From Ectocarpus siliculosus (lineage: Eukaryota; Sar; Phaeophyceae; Ectocarpales; Ectocarpaceae): DNA of 57,605 nt. The stretch lies in the NCBI GenBank assembly GCA_000310025.1, contig FN649731.1:2404933-2462537 (forward strand), given 5' to 3'. Below, piece by piece: positions 26,212 through 37,676 of the stretch. The translations under genes and the position numbers were made by a program. Each line of letters begins with the position of its first letter. Within the stretch, counting starts at the first letter, position 1. The notes beneath the pieces are model-generated. The model did no database searches, was not told the DNA's origin, and worked only from the letters and a program-made list of their open reading frames with translations.

Positions 26212-26628
26212 CCGCTCTCTGTGTTTCATTTCACTTAGGTTTAGAGTAGGCAATCTCCGGTCTCTTCTCTAAAAGCAATATCTTTTTTTCTTCGGGCGAT
26301 GTTTCTCGAGATTCCATAGACAGATTGTCGTGTGCGTTTGTTGGAAGAGGTGTCCCTCCTGGTCTCGTCCGCCCCTCCGGCAAGTTTGATGCATAAGCTT
26401 GTGTCGGGTTTTGAGAACGTCCGTCGTTGTGTGTCTTTCAAGGTCTCCAGGCTCGGGCGCCACTGGTACCCTCGCCGTCAGGGGTTTGGTTGGGCTGAAA
26501 GAATGGGTGGAAATGAAGGGTGGTGGGTGAAGATTGTGCGCAGCATACCAAGACCACGAAGCTGGCTCTAGGCAGGGTGTGTGGGGTGGGTTGTGGTGCC
26601 GAGGAGACCATGCTTGCGACTTGTATTG

Positions 26629-27195
26629 AAAAATATAGATTCAGGTGGGTTCCCGCCATGACCCTGCTGGAGTCTGTTGTGTTTCAGTTGAATGTGATAC
26701 GAAATTCATGTTATTGTGGATCCACACTTCTTCTGCTGCTATGGCGTCGTGTTTCGATCAGGTCCGCACCATTCTGTGTTGATATTTTTTCGGAAATTGC
26801 AGATTATCGGAGGCGGAATATTTTCGGGATTTTTGTTCTTGAATTTGGTACTGCTGTGTTGCAAATAGAGTTTGGGTCCGCACTACACCGTATCGTCCTA
26901 CTGCTGTGTTGCAAATAGATTCAGTCAGGTGGGTTGGCACCATGACCGATACTGCTGCCGTTATGGTTATGTAGCGACATGTTGCAGCAACACCAATGAA
27001 TTGTAGAATGTGAGATGAAATAATATTCATTTTTGTGGGTTCGCACTACTACTGCTTGTAACGTCGCCATGTTTCGATCAGGTCCGTCCGCACCATTCTC
27101 TTCTTTTGTGTTGAATATATTGTCGGAAATTGCAGATTATCGGAGGCGGATCATATCGGGAATTTCGGTTTGAGTGTGGGTCCGCACTACTGTGT
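26629..27195 (+). repeat. Diverged tandem duplication, unit about 300 bp
   Basis: Two successive units share the blocks ATAGATTCAG...GGTGGGTT...CCATGACC (26636 and 26918), TTCGATCAGGTCCG (26753 and 27072) and TCGGAAATTGCAGATTATCG (26790 and 27123), followed by GGGTCCGCACTAC. A smaller duplication, TACTGCTGTGTTGCAAATAGA, occurs at 26849 and 26899. Spacing grows from about 282 to about 333 bp, so indels have accumulated. No open frame is shared, so I read it as a non-coding repeat. Confidence 0.7.
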
Positions 27196-27329
27196 ACATG
27201 GTCGGTCATGGTTGATTGACGTTCTCCCAAAAAAGTCTTGCCCAACCGGATGTGAGATTCTTTAGAGGTGACAGTGCTGTGCGCACCGTGCGGAGATTTG
27301 CCCCGGTTGTAGGAGATTGACGTGTAATT

Positions 27330-27625
27330 CACGGTGCTGTAACTCGGCGCACCCTTAGAGTCTCGAGCTTGCGACAGGGGGCGTTGTGATCGTGATATGC
27401 ACGGTCAGGTCGGCGAAGACAGCCGAAAAAAGTGTTTGAACACCGTTTCAAACCCATCAATAAAACCGATTTACCTCGCGACATACGTAGCTAATGACTG
27501 AAATCATGCGTGCATTCATAGCGCTGTAACTCCACTCGCATTTGGAGTTTCGAGCTCCCGGGCGTTGTGATCGGGCAACTGGCCCGCTCCAAGCAGGTGA
27601 AGACCGTCGAAAATTAGTGTAACGG
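27330..27625 (+). repeat. Second diverged tandem duplication, unit about 187 bp
   Basis: Units at about 27334-27450 and 27520-27625 share GCTGTAACTC, a GAGT(C/T)TCGAGCT block, GGGCGTTGTGATCG and GAAGAC(A/C)G. The array follows directly after the repeat at 26.6-27.2 kb, which suggests one larger repeat-rich locus. No coding content is seen. Confidence 0.6.
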
Positions 27626-30060
27626 CGACCGCAGACTAATGCACGGAAAAATATCGTCCTGCTTTCAGAGTGCAACACTGGTTGAAGTCTTGCGTTTCAG
27701 GGCTCCAACATAGTTGCAGTTGAGTCTACAAGTACTCCCGCCGCGGGGGCCTATCGGCCCCTCGCGGCCTCAGACGGAAGTGTTGGGGGCCAATTTCCCC
27801 AGACGGAAGTATTTTCGGTTGTATGCCGCATGACAAGGGGTGATAGCCAGACCGATGCGGTGGCGTCGGCGTTGGCGGACATAATCAATCATTTTGTGGT
27901 AAAAGAGGCATTGGGATGGTGGTAGGAGGAGCCATTGATTGTGAAGTAAATAACTCCAGTGATGATTAAACCCAACAGAAGATGCAGGGCACAGCACACA
28001 GGAGGTGCGAGGAAATGAACACTAAAACTATATGGTGTAAATAGACGGGAAAGTGAAGGGATCAAAGCAGCAGCATTGAGACACATTTCCCTGCGAAAAG
28101 GACGCCAACTCACAGAGAAACAAACAAATGAATAAACACACGTGAATTTTCCCAGGCACATAAACCCAGAGAGAGAGAGAGAGTAGACTCTTGAGTGTAG
28201 TAAAAAGGAAATTCCTTGGAAATTTTACGTTCAACATCATCTAGTGGTGGTTTGGATGATACGCACTAGCCGCGGAAAGGGCGCCCACTTGCAGCAACCA
28301 AACAACCGTGAAAAAGCCGGGGAGGTTGAAAGCTCTCGTTCGTGTAAAATTAGGAAATCCCCATAATCTGCTACAGTACGGCAGTCTCAAAATACATGAG
28401 AACACGAACGAAGTTATCAATAAGCAAAAACTTCCACTGAACGCTCGAAAAATTTGGAGTCAGTCGAGAAAGGTTCGTCTTCGATTTTTGAAACAGACGT
28501 TGTTTGTTGGGAACTACTGCTGTGAGGGGTATTATTTTCGTAGAAAAACAAAGCTTAAGGCCCCCACGTTTTCAGACATTCGTGTTTTTGTGTCGTACGC
28601 CGCAAGCCAAGGCATGATGGCAACAGCCGCTACTCCATACCCGCGTCATCCTCAGAGAAAACAAAGTAGTAGTAGTTGCGTCGTATGATGCATGCCGTGG
28701 GATGGTGGCAGGAGCCGTTTATCGTTCTTATTTGGGTGGGGGTGGTGGAACGCTGGGTGGAGAAGTCGATGTTGAGGGCAGCAGCAGTGGAAGGGGGAGT
28801 GAGGTTGTTGGTTGTTAGTATGCATAGAAGTTGTGATGAGGAAAATGGTGCTCATTCGGTGAAAAAATCTATGTTCACCCCCAACGCACTACACTAACGA
28901 ACTTACCCCGTTTTTCAACCAACGAAGATGACGCACTGCTGCTGCTGGTGACTTTCCTCAGAGACCACCAAAGTTCCAGTAAGTGGTTCATCGTTCACGG
29001 ATATAGACCACCAACGTTCCAGTAGAGATTGCTGCATGTTCTCTCTCCTCGTGGATGCTGCTGTGCATGCACGCACGTGGTTGCCGTGAGATGCGTCGTG
29101 TGGGTCGAATGTGTACACAACAGCTTAGAGTAAAAAAAGCGCATGTAGTGTACATGATATACATGTCACATGCATGCTGCATGCATTTCTGCTGTATATT
29201 GTTGCGGTGTCCACATTGAAATAGTGTGCGAATGAAAAGCCTACATGCCGAATCCAACCATGAAGTATGTCGGTGCGCAGATAGATGTATTCTATCTCTC
29301 CTGTGAAAACAAAGGCCAAATTCCTCGAAAATGCGAAGAGTGCTGTACTAATACGTGCATATTTGACACACAGGAAAATACATGCATAAGTACTAAACAG
29401 CTGCTAGACATCGCCTTGCCTGATATACATACATGCGCACGTCCACGTTCTTCAGCACAGAGTATAGGCAACATACAGACGCCTCCGGCTACCCTCTGCA
29501 GATAGATACTATCATATACCCATTCAACATTTCATTTCGGTCTAATTCAACCATCATCATGATCAACACAATACTCCCAGATAGAGAACATCATTAATCT
29601 CGTCTCCTACGCGGGGTATACTTTTGGCGCGTAAGGAGTCAAATATGTCACGTACGTACATCGACTTGGTCGTGCGTGTGCGTTGACGTGCGTGTGCGTG
29701 TGTGTATGCTCAGCCTGCTGTTTGTAGGCTCACTTAGCGTTCAAACTTAAACTGTGGGCTGGAGATATGTCACACGCGTACGACTGTATGCTGCGGCTGC
29801 TGGTGTGGCCTCAGCGCTTGATTACGTTCGCGAAGAAGGAGAAAAGGCCCGCCGAGAATAGAATGGGTGATGATGTAACTCGACGTTGACGTTCTCCGCC
29901 GAAAAGGAACAACCCGGCGTAGACTCTACGGGATGTCGGGGGGAATCGCCCGATTTGGGCCTATTTAGGCGTTCTTCGCAGCGGTGTAGCGCTGGAGGCG
30001 CGCGATGGCTCAGCCCCGCGACGGGCAGGCGGTGGTGGAAAGACTTTCCTGGGGACTCTG
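27626..30060. other. Non-coding region with weak internal duplications
   Basis: No gene is recognised on either strand. A block GGGATGGTGGTAGGAGGAGCC near 27914 recurs in diverged form near 28700, and a GGACGCCAACTCACAGA...CAAACAA block near 28101 recurs as GGGCGCCCACTTGCAGC...CAAACAAC near 28278. These look like remnants of an old local duplication. ORFs here are short and lack motifs. Confidence 0.4.
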
Positions 30061-30265
30061 CTAGGGGCCCAGATATGGTAGTTGGAGATGTGAATGGTAC
30101 CCCCTTGTTATCCCATCAGGGGGGCCTCTATTGAAGTCTGATCATAATAATACACTCTGTTTACCATTACCAAAGAGGTGAACCGACCAGTCCTCCGAAG
30201 CCACGGGGGGAGGACAATGGTCCTGGGCCCTGCCTGACTTCAGGCGTGTCTACAGGACACCCTGA
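30060..30265 (-). repeat. Short dispersed repeat family, copy A
   Basis: The first part (30071-30140; TTGGAGATGTGAATGGTACC... GGGGGGCCTCTATTGA) matches segments near 44.2, 45.6, 34.6 and 35.2 kb. The second part (30155-30265) is the reverse complement of the segments at 36.54, 42.91 and 53.3 kb. This copy therefore joins two blocks that are seen separately elsewhere and suggests that both belong to one element. It has no coding capacity. Strand is given relative to the copies at 36.5 and 42.9 kb. Confidence 0.65.
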
Positions 30266-33200
30266 AGATGAGGCGTCCGCCGGAGCTCCGTAGCGGGCCA
30301 GCGGAAAAATCGGCGCTAACGTCTAGGGTTGAGTGCGCGGCCTAAGCCCGCCGCCGCGCTCACAGCGGCCCGGTTCTGCTCTCTCAGGGCTCGACGGCTG
30401 AAACATAATTGTCTACACGTCTATTCGTAGATCTCCCCTGTGCAAAGAACCGAAACGCACCCTCCCTCTGGTTTTTGCCTCCCACGGGTCGTGAACTTCC
30501 GAACTTGCCGCACTCCACACGACGGGGAGGATGTACGCCCGTCCACGGTTTCATTGCAGGTCGACGATTTTCGCCGCAATCGAATGTTTCAAGGGTACAG
30601 CTCCTCACAACAATGCATATAACTACCTGTCGAGAAGCACTGCTGTGTGTGACAAGGCAGGAAGTGCTCACAATCACAGACCTCACAAGGCACTCAACAC
30701 AGTCATAATGAAAAGGTTGCACATTTTTTCAGTCTTCGTTCAGGCTGCTGTGGACCGTAGCCACCCACTGTACCTGTAGAACACGTCATCTCACGGAAAA
30801 CGGAATACGCCCGAGAGCCAACCATGGTCAGAACAATCATCTACACGCTGTGGGCTTCATGTACATCACTCGTGTCGCTTACTTCACACAACACGGAAAC
30901 AACATAAAAGGAGCTGAATATCCACACGCTGTCGGCTTCATGAAATAAATTAAATGAGCTAGGACAATCACGCGCGGGAAATATCAGGTAGAGCAGTACA
31001 CTGTAGTGCGGTACTCCATCTATCCTGTTCGCACGTTCTCAAGCGGCGCCTGCATGTGGTGTCTGTTGCCCTCTCGTCCTTTACCCTAACAGGTCGTAAA
31101 CTTCGGAATTTTCGGTCTCCTTCCAGACCTGCTGTGGACCACAGGATTTGTTTTTTTCCCCTTCCGGACTGTGCTGTGGACCACAGATACTACTGTGCTT
31201 CTGTAGATATGCATCTCCCTCTTGAGAAACACAAGGCAGAGCAAATCTCGAAAGGATCTCAACCTCCTCAGGACAGGAATGAGTGTGCACCAACCTTGAA
31301 AAGTTGTAGAAGTTTGAAGTTGCACAAATAGTGTGTATGCAGTGCCTACTTTATTGTAGGTTAAACCGATGCGTCATTATCCTACTCAAATTCCAGTTGC
31401 AAAAGTTTCCTATGGGACTATTTGACCCTACACAAGTAAGGCAGAACACCCAGGCTTGTAAGTGCCCCGGGCTTTTTTTTTCAGAAGTTTACAAGAAACT
31501 TCAGGGAAAAGCGTGTTCCCTACCGACTGAAAATGAACAAGCGTCCATCTTTCTAAAAGAACGGCCCGGGCGCGCGCGCAGCACAGAGGGAGGAAGGACA
31601 GAGGAGACTAGGAGGCAAATACAATCAACCAACTCTACTGTCGGTCTTTTCAGAACAGCAGCAGAGTGGGGTCTTATCTATTTGATTGTAGGCCAAACAG
31701 ACAGTGAGAAATGAGAGCGATACCGAGCGGCCTGCTACAGCGCCACACACAGCAGCACTGCGGTACATGCTGCGATCTTTGTAGCATCGTCATCATGTCA
31801 TCATCATTAGCGAACAGATCGGCGGTTTGCTGTTTTCTTCCCTCTCGGCGAAAATATACATTTACACATACCACTTTCGCTATAAAATGTCACACATAGC
31901 AGTCAGTCAGTCGTATGCAGATCATGTTCATGTTTGCTTTTTGGATTTTGTGAGTTTGTTGTGGTCGTCCTTGACAACAGAGCGAAGGCGAGAGTCTAAC
32001 GCGCCCGCCCTGCCTCTTACACACCCGCCCTGCGCACGTCCGGTAGAGAGAAAGTATCGACAAACGAAATGATACCAACGGAGGAACTCCTCAACCGTTT
32101 TGTAAGAATAAGGAGGGGTTTTTCTTTGACGTACGTGAACAATCACTATTCGGAACTGTTCTGTACGTAGTCTAACAGGTTTGAGTATTCACGCAATTTT
32201 CAGCCTGAGTACTGAGACAGGATAACGTGCTCACAGGCACTCTTTGAACATATACCGCTAATAGTGGCCAGAACAACGCGGTCACTTCCAGCGCATCCAC
32301 CCTAATCTCCCTCTTGGGGAACTTTCACCTGACAAAATATGCAAGACAAGGGTGCCAACTATGGTCAGTACAATCTCCTTCCTCGTGTTGGCATTGTCGC
32401 TGACTGGACCGCATATGGCAAACTGGCGGTAGGTTGCTGCTCATCTTGTATGGATGACATGTTTATCCTGGTAGACGCTGATGGTATTATTCCATTTTCT
32501 GTTTCTTTCAGCTCGTCTTCCATATTTATGCGCGAGAGCACTCATTTGTAATTCCATAGACAATACGTTCTCGGGCGTGACACATGATTTGCGGGAGTTC
32601 TCTCTTGAGACGACCCTTCCTATTATTGTGAGCCCGTTGGCAGAAAAGAAAAGGGCTCCAGTAGAGACCGGCGCTACCCCGGGCTGCCATTCAGAACCGT
32701 CCAAAATTTCCAAATTGGCATTTCTGTTGTATCAAGCATGATGAACAAACAATGAATCCTGCAGCCTCGAATGTTTGATTGATTGCAAACGGGTCTCCGA
32801 GGCAAGTAGTGAGTGCTAAAGCGCGTTTGTGCGCTTTTCCAACGAAGTACGCAGAACTCCTGCGGCCTCATGTGGGTTTGGATGTAATTGGCGGAATATT
32901 GCGTCCCCCGTCTCTTCAGTGTGGGAAATACAGCAGTTGTGGGACGCATCATGTCGGATGCCCAGAAGCGTGGGAGCACACAGATCCATAGCAGAGAGAT
33001 ATATGTATGTGCCAGGCGCGGCTGATTCAACGCCTTGTGTCCGTGCGTGTGACCCAGGGATCGCAATCCACATCATCAGATAAACTGATTCAACGCAGAC
33101 CTTAGGATGTCTTTGGGGCGACAGGGGTTCGCGAATACACTAGCACAGCACGCCGAAGCGTCGAACTGGTCCGACGTAAATGTAGAGGAAGTACACATAT

Positions 33201-34470
33201 GTGTGGAAACAAACATAAGTTCTGGCCCGTCAACTGTGTTACCGCACCGATGGGACGTCACCGGTGGATAACAACTTCGAATATTGTTTCTCACAGTCTC
33301 GCCGCCCCCGTGTGCGGATCGCATCCAGCAAGCATACTCACTCGGCCGCCTTCGAGTCCAAACGTCAAACAACTTGCTCGAGGCGGGTGAATCAACGGCA
33401 TTTTCAAAGATCCCTCTTCGCATACAAACAAGAGCGCTGTGGAGGACCTTTCATTTCTTGTGCGCTTGTTGGGTACGGGAAAAGGAGCGGAATGGCTGAT
33501 ACCAGGCGTGTCTTCTTGCTACGATGAATGAAAGAAAACGACATCCCTTGAGCTGCTACAAGGACTACGATCGCTGGCTCCAACCTCCCACCAGAGGAAA
33601 AAAAAAGTAAATATCTGTCCGAATAGTTTGTTCAGGCTTTTGGGTATGCGTGAGTTTGATTGAGACTCTGGTGCCCCGTTCCTGGCGCGTGAGTCTTGCT
33701 GCTCCGTTCTGTAGACGGTTGACATGGATCGTGTGTGGTGTTAGTTCGGTGGGGAATGAGGTGTCCTGCGTCAAGTTCGTGATGAAGGGGGAAGTCACTC
33801 GTGACTCTAATGACTGAATGAAGCTTGGAAGCAGCAACGCCGACGACATTCGCCAATTTCCTTTAACAAATTTGCATATATTTGCCGAAAAAATTCAAAG
33901 TGTGAATTCCAGACGGTTCCTTCACCAACCGGGGAAAGAGCCCGGAAAACGATGTTGATTGGAGTTGCAATGTAAGAATATATGGAGTACGATGGGCATG
34001 CGTTGTAAGACTGTCCAAACGTTCCGCATCGGCACAGAAGCCCTACATTGCGGGAGAATACAGATAGACGCTAGACCCGACTGTTCTAGGAGTTGCAATA
34101 GTGTTGTCAGGTTGAGTTGAATAGAAGAGTGGGTGAGTTATGATGAGATGATTCATTGAGGCCTACGTTTTTTTCCAAAGACGGAAGGCCACTAAAAAAT
34201 AGTTCAAGAGGCAGACCGCCCCCAAAGCTGTGCTGATCGTCGTAAAGACCGGTCTTGAGGTCAGGGAGTTGGCCCGTGCAGAACATTGTGTATGACAAAA
34301 TATGAAAAGATACGTGTTGGTCGAATCTATTCTAAATCCATTCTACCGACAATTCAGTCCTTAAGACTTACTTCTATTAATTTTTGTTTAAGAACCGGGG
34401 AGGTAGCAGGAAGGCCACACAGAAGCGTTTCCTTGTTTTATCTCCACCTTCCTTCTGCGGTGTATGGACA
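30266..34470. other. Non-coding region, no gene recognised
   Basis: There is no supportable coding segment. A GGTCGT(G/A)AACTTC(C/G)GAA block and a GCTGTGGACC block occur near 30486/30752 and again near 31092/31131/31172, and CACGCTGTGGGCTTCATG near 30844 recurs as CACGCTGTCGGCTTCATG near 30925. These are short diverged duplications typical of decayed intergenic repeats. Confidence 0.4.
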
Positions 34471-34810
34471 AGAGAGTCCTATGCCTTCAGTTGACTCCCT
34501 AGGGCAGCCTCCCCAGGATGGAAGGGGGGAGAGACTAGGCCCCTAAGCCCCCATAGAGAGGGGTAGAAGGGAAGAGAAAAGATGAGTATGTTAAGTCCAG
34601 AGGTCAACAGAGCCCCCCCCGGATGGAAGAACAAGAGGGAACCATCAACATCTCCAAGTACCATGCCCGAGCCCCCAGCAGGGCGCCCTGTACATAGGTG
34701 CTTGCCTTATTTTATTATGGTTTGGTGGCTCGGTCTCCCCCCTTACACTCTGGGGGAGGCCACCCGTGGGGGATTAGCTGCGAGCATATGGCGCTCCGGT
34801 CCTTAGTATT
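34470..34810 (-). repeat. Short dispersed repeat family, copy B
   Basis: AGGTCAACAGAGCCCCCCCC followed by GGATGGAAGAACAAG and ACCATCAACATCTCCAAGTA is the reverse complement of the segment at 44170-44235 (ACTTGGAGATGTTAATGG...CCGGGGGGCCTCTGTTGACC). Flanking GC-rich palindromic stretches (CCTAGGGCAGCCTCCCCAGG, GGGGGAGGCCACCCGTGGGGG) resemble those around 35.53, 45.52 and 54.82 kb. No open frame is conserved. Confidence 0.65.
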
Positions 34811-35124
34811 CCTTAGAATTCAGGTTGACAGGGGCAGCTGAACTGCGTTGTTATGATATTTTTTCAAAATTGTTCGTTCGAGTGTCAGAGGCAACCAACG
34901 ACCGAGGAACGTAAAAGATGCCACGTCACCTATCCGTAGGTGTTGCGTTGCCGACTGAACTTGAGGGGCTGCAATGGTTGTGCGCCGGATGGGCGAAAGG
35001 AAAACTGCCAAGTCGGACATTCGCAACCACCTCTTCCAGGTGCGCACGAGAGACAAGATTTCCCCGCTTTCAGGCGAGAGAATTAGCAAGATCATCACCG
35101 GAACCGATCCGGTTCGTAGACCGG

Positions 35125-35305
35125 GCCCTGCTGGGGGCTTGGAATTATATCTGGGCATTTTGACGGTACCTTGTTGTCCCATCCGGGCGTATGTTGACTT
35201 CCGCACAGCACATATTCCTCTCTTTCTTCTTCCCCTTGTACCCCTCTCTACGAGAGTCAAGGGGCCTGCCCCCCCCCAGACACCCTGGGCAGGCTGCTCT
35301 CAGGA
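35125..35305 (+). repeat. Short dispersed repeat family, copy C
   Basis: GGGCCCTGCTGGGGGCTTGG...GGTACCTTGTTGTCCCATCCGGGCG...GTTGACTTCCG matches the 5' block of copies A, B and the 44.2-kb copy in the same order. It is more diverged, and its 3' limit is not clear. Confidence 0.55.
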
Positions 35306-35524
35306 GTCAGTTGAATGCATACGAGGCTGGTCCGTATTGCGCGGACCGCTAACCACATTGGATGACGTCCCAGGGTTGACAATCAGCAGTAGAAACAACA
35401 GATTACTCCGTATTGTGAGCAATGGCCCACGGGCAGCAGTAACAATACAGTAGTACACAATCAGGAGAGGGCATCAGGAGGGAAACACCATCAAACACAT
35501 ATAGGAGTTTAGAGACATATGCCC

Positions 35525-35720
35525 TCACCCAGGCTGGCCTCCCGTGGGGGTTAGGGAGGCCGAGCCATCCAACCCCAATAGGGCAGGGTAGAAAAGGGTA
35601 TGCATTTTATGCGGGAGTAGAGAGGATCCAAGAATGAGAACGCGTGAATCGACAAGCCCCTCGAGACCACGGCGGGAGCATTCTGGTTCTAGACCCTGCC
35701 TGATACCGTGTCTACACCTG
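35525..35720 (-). repeat. Short dispersed repeat family, copy D
   Basis: GGCTGGCCTCCCGTGGGGG followed by GTAGAAAAGGG and, at 35655-35715, CAAGCCCCTCGAGACCACGG...TTCTAGACCCTGCCTGA...GTGTCTACA is the reverse complement of the 36.54- and 42.91-kb segments (TGTAGACGC...GGCA...GACC...GTGGCCTCGGGG). The family core is thus present in both orientations within 1 kb. Confidence 0.6.
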
Positions 35721-36027
35721 GCACAGCAGGCATATTCCAAGACCAAGGAGCAACATTCCGAACGATGGAGTGTACTACCAACCTCTCAAGAGTTCTAGAG
35801 TACGCCGAACCATGCCAAACCGTATGTAGATATTCGGCACAGGTACACACTACTAACCTCCAGCCAAAATAGGGTCTATGCCCAAGACTTTGTCAATTCT
35901 CGTTTTGCGCGATACCTTGTTAAACAAATACTAATTGAAAAGCGAAACAATGATATTCCTGACCACCTCGTCAAGCTAGGTCGATATAGCTGCTATGTTT
36001 TGAGTTGCGAAAATACGACGATCTACG

Positions 36028-36353
36028 GCCGGTCGCCCCGGTGGTCTAGCTGGTGTCCTCGAAACCTTCTAGAGGTCAGGTCAGGGGTTCGAGTCCCGGC
36101 GTAAGCGAGCTTTTCTTGCAAAGTGAGTTTTTCTCTCGCTTCCGCTCCTGGTCTAGTGGATAGCGCTTGTTCGTGTGTGCACAGAGGGAAGAGAGTGCTG
36201 AACTCTTCTTGCATTAGAAATCGAAAGCAAAGTACCGCAGGAGGGGAGGGTAGAGAGGGGCTCTTCTGTGTGACCACGGGTTGGAGGTAAACGGCACTAA
36301 TAGTGCTGTGAGCGCTGATTTGAAGTGAAGACAAAAAAAAAAAGAAAGAAAAA
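36028..36353 (+). mobile_element. tRNA-related SINE, copy 1
   Basis: A pol III type 2 promoter is visible: A box TGGTCTAGCTGG at 36042-36053 and a perfect B box GGTTCGAGTCC at 36086-36096, with tRNA-like spacing. The T stem is degenerate, so this is not a functional tRNA gene. A second A-box-like TGGTCTAGTGG lies at 36149-36159, suggesting a composite of two tRNA-like heads. The body continues for about 170 bp and ends in an A-rich tail (GAAGACAAAAAAAAAAAG...). The entire sequence recurs at 39863-40182 with high similarity. Mobilisation would rely on LINE machinery. No clear target-site duplication was found. Confidence 0.8.
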
Positions 36354-36538
36354 TGGCAATAATTCTTGTTGAGTCTTCGTAGTCTGCTAGAGCTACTGTG
36401 GGGTTGTTCGTCTTGCCGTACACATGTTTTATCGCACTGATGGCTGCAACATCGTCAATTCACAACATGTGTTCGTGGTGGTGGAAAAAAAATCTACCTT
36501 TCGTCCAGGAAATCATCATGATTTGCGTCACTGCCCGT

Positions 36539-36735
36539 CCTACAGAGTGTAGACGCGCCTGAAATCAGGCAAGACCTAGGACCAGAATCCTTCCGCCCCC
36601 CGTGGCCTCGGGGAGCTGGTCGATTCACCTCCTTGGTGACGGCAAGTAGAGTGTATTAATTCACACGATTCTCTCTTTCTCTCGTTCCTGCCAACATGCC
36701 AACCAGACACATAGAAATCCCAATTTATCATATCT
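36539..36735 (+). repeat. Short dispersed repeat family, copy E
   Basis: Starting at GAGTGTAGACGCGCCTGAAA, the copy contains GGACCAGAATCCTTCCGCCC, GTGGCCTCGGGGAGCTGGTC, GATTCACCTCCTTGGTGACG and then AGAGTGTATTAATTC, and ends around a CCTGCCAACATGCCAACCAG...TTTATCATATCTTAGACATG block. The same order and wording occur at 42906-43195 and 53310-53490, and the reverse complement at 30155-30265. No coding capacity. Confidence 0.75.
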
Positions 36736-36739
36736 TAGA

Positions 36740-37676
36740 CATGTAGATATCTAAAGGTGGCTTCCCCCCGTGAACTACGGCTACCCAGGTGCGCTACGTC
36801 GACAATGACCCCAAAGTTGATTATTTCGGGAGTACCTGGTAGACAAAATCAGCTTGATCTCAGATAGTGTAGGCCCCTGCTTATACTTAAGAAAAACGAT
36901 TGGGGTGTTTGTGCATGATAAAAACCCATACACGGCGATATCATGCCGGGCTACAGCCACCCCATTTCGTTATTCAACACATGTGTTCAACCTCACATAC
37001 ATACGCAGACTCCCGCACTCAACGGTGACAGGCACGTGACGCTACAAAAGACTACAACACGCTAGTGACGTACGACCAAACTAACTTGATTGACTAAAGC
37101 CGCACGCTCGCAAATAGAAGGAAACTTACGCAGTGGATGGACGACCAACACACCTTAAACAAAGTGAAATGAGCATGTTTGCCACACGCAGGGAAAACGA
37201 AGAAAGAAACAACAAACCCCGCAGCACAGCTGAAAACCTTTACAAGGCGCTTGCAGGGTGGCGTTGAAATACCTCGGAAAAAAACACACACATGATGCCA
37301 CGATTCGCACGATCGTCGAATAAAGCCAATGCCACGAAATTAAAAACGTACGCAACCCGCGAAGAAAAACCAACAACACGTTGTCAGAAGGCGCTCTCCA
37401 CGCAGTTCAACCATATGCAACGATCGGAGCAGCCAACGCACCCCCAACACTAGGCAATGCGATCGACAGTGACCTACCAACACACAAATGCAAGAGTCAG
37501 GCACGCAACAACCAAATTAATGCTGGACATGGTGAAGAATGCACACGACGTAATCCGCCAAGAAATGCTATCAATACTCAACAAGATAGCCCTCACTCAA
37601 CTCAAACAAATGAAGCACAAATACGAAGGAAGTCAGCGAAGAAATCTCATCAATACCCAAACAAGACGACCCTCGC
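36740..37676. other. Region between the repeat copy and the chromovirus 3' end
   Basis: No host gene is seen. It lies downstream of the minus-strand pol remnant, where an LTR would be expected, but no LTR pair can be defined. An imperfect duplication, ATCAATAC(T/C)CAA...CCTC(A/G)CTCAACTCA, occurs at about 37571 and 37650. Confidence 0.4.

Larger units (their letters stand above)
24038..26628. other. Non-coding region downstream of FIG4
   Basis: No gene is supported. Two short in-frame segments (about 25009-25076 and 25100-25220) could be mistaken for terminal exons but have no recognisable family. A foldback is noted at 25636-25765. A small direct repeat CAGTTTGGAATT occurs twice at 26064-26100, and a tandem repeat follows at 26165-26211. 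Confidence 0.5.

Noticed and set aside
36028-36110. Functional tRNA gene
   Set aside because: A and B boxes are good, but the T stem pairs at only about three positions, no proper acceptor stem closes, and the sequence is repeated with a tail at 39.9 kb. This fits a SINE.
36023-36334. Minus-strand ORF of 103 codons, similar to 39819-40112
   Set aside because: The similarity is explained by the repeated SINE. The peptide is the reverse translation of tRNA-like sequence, a known source of false proteins.
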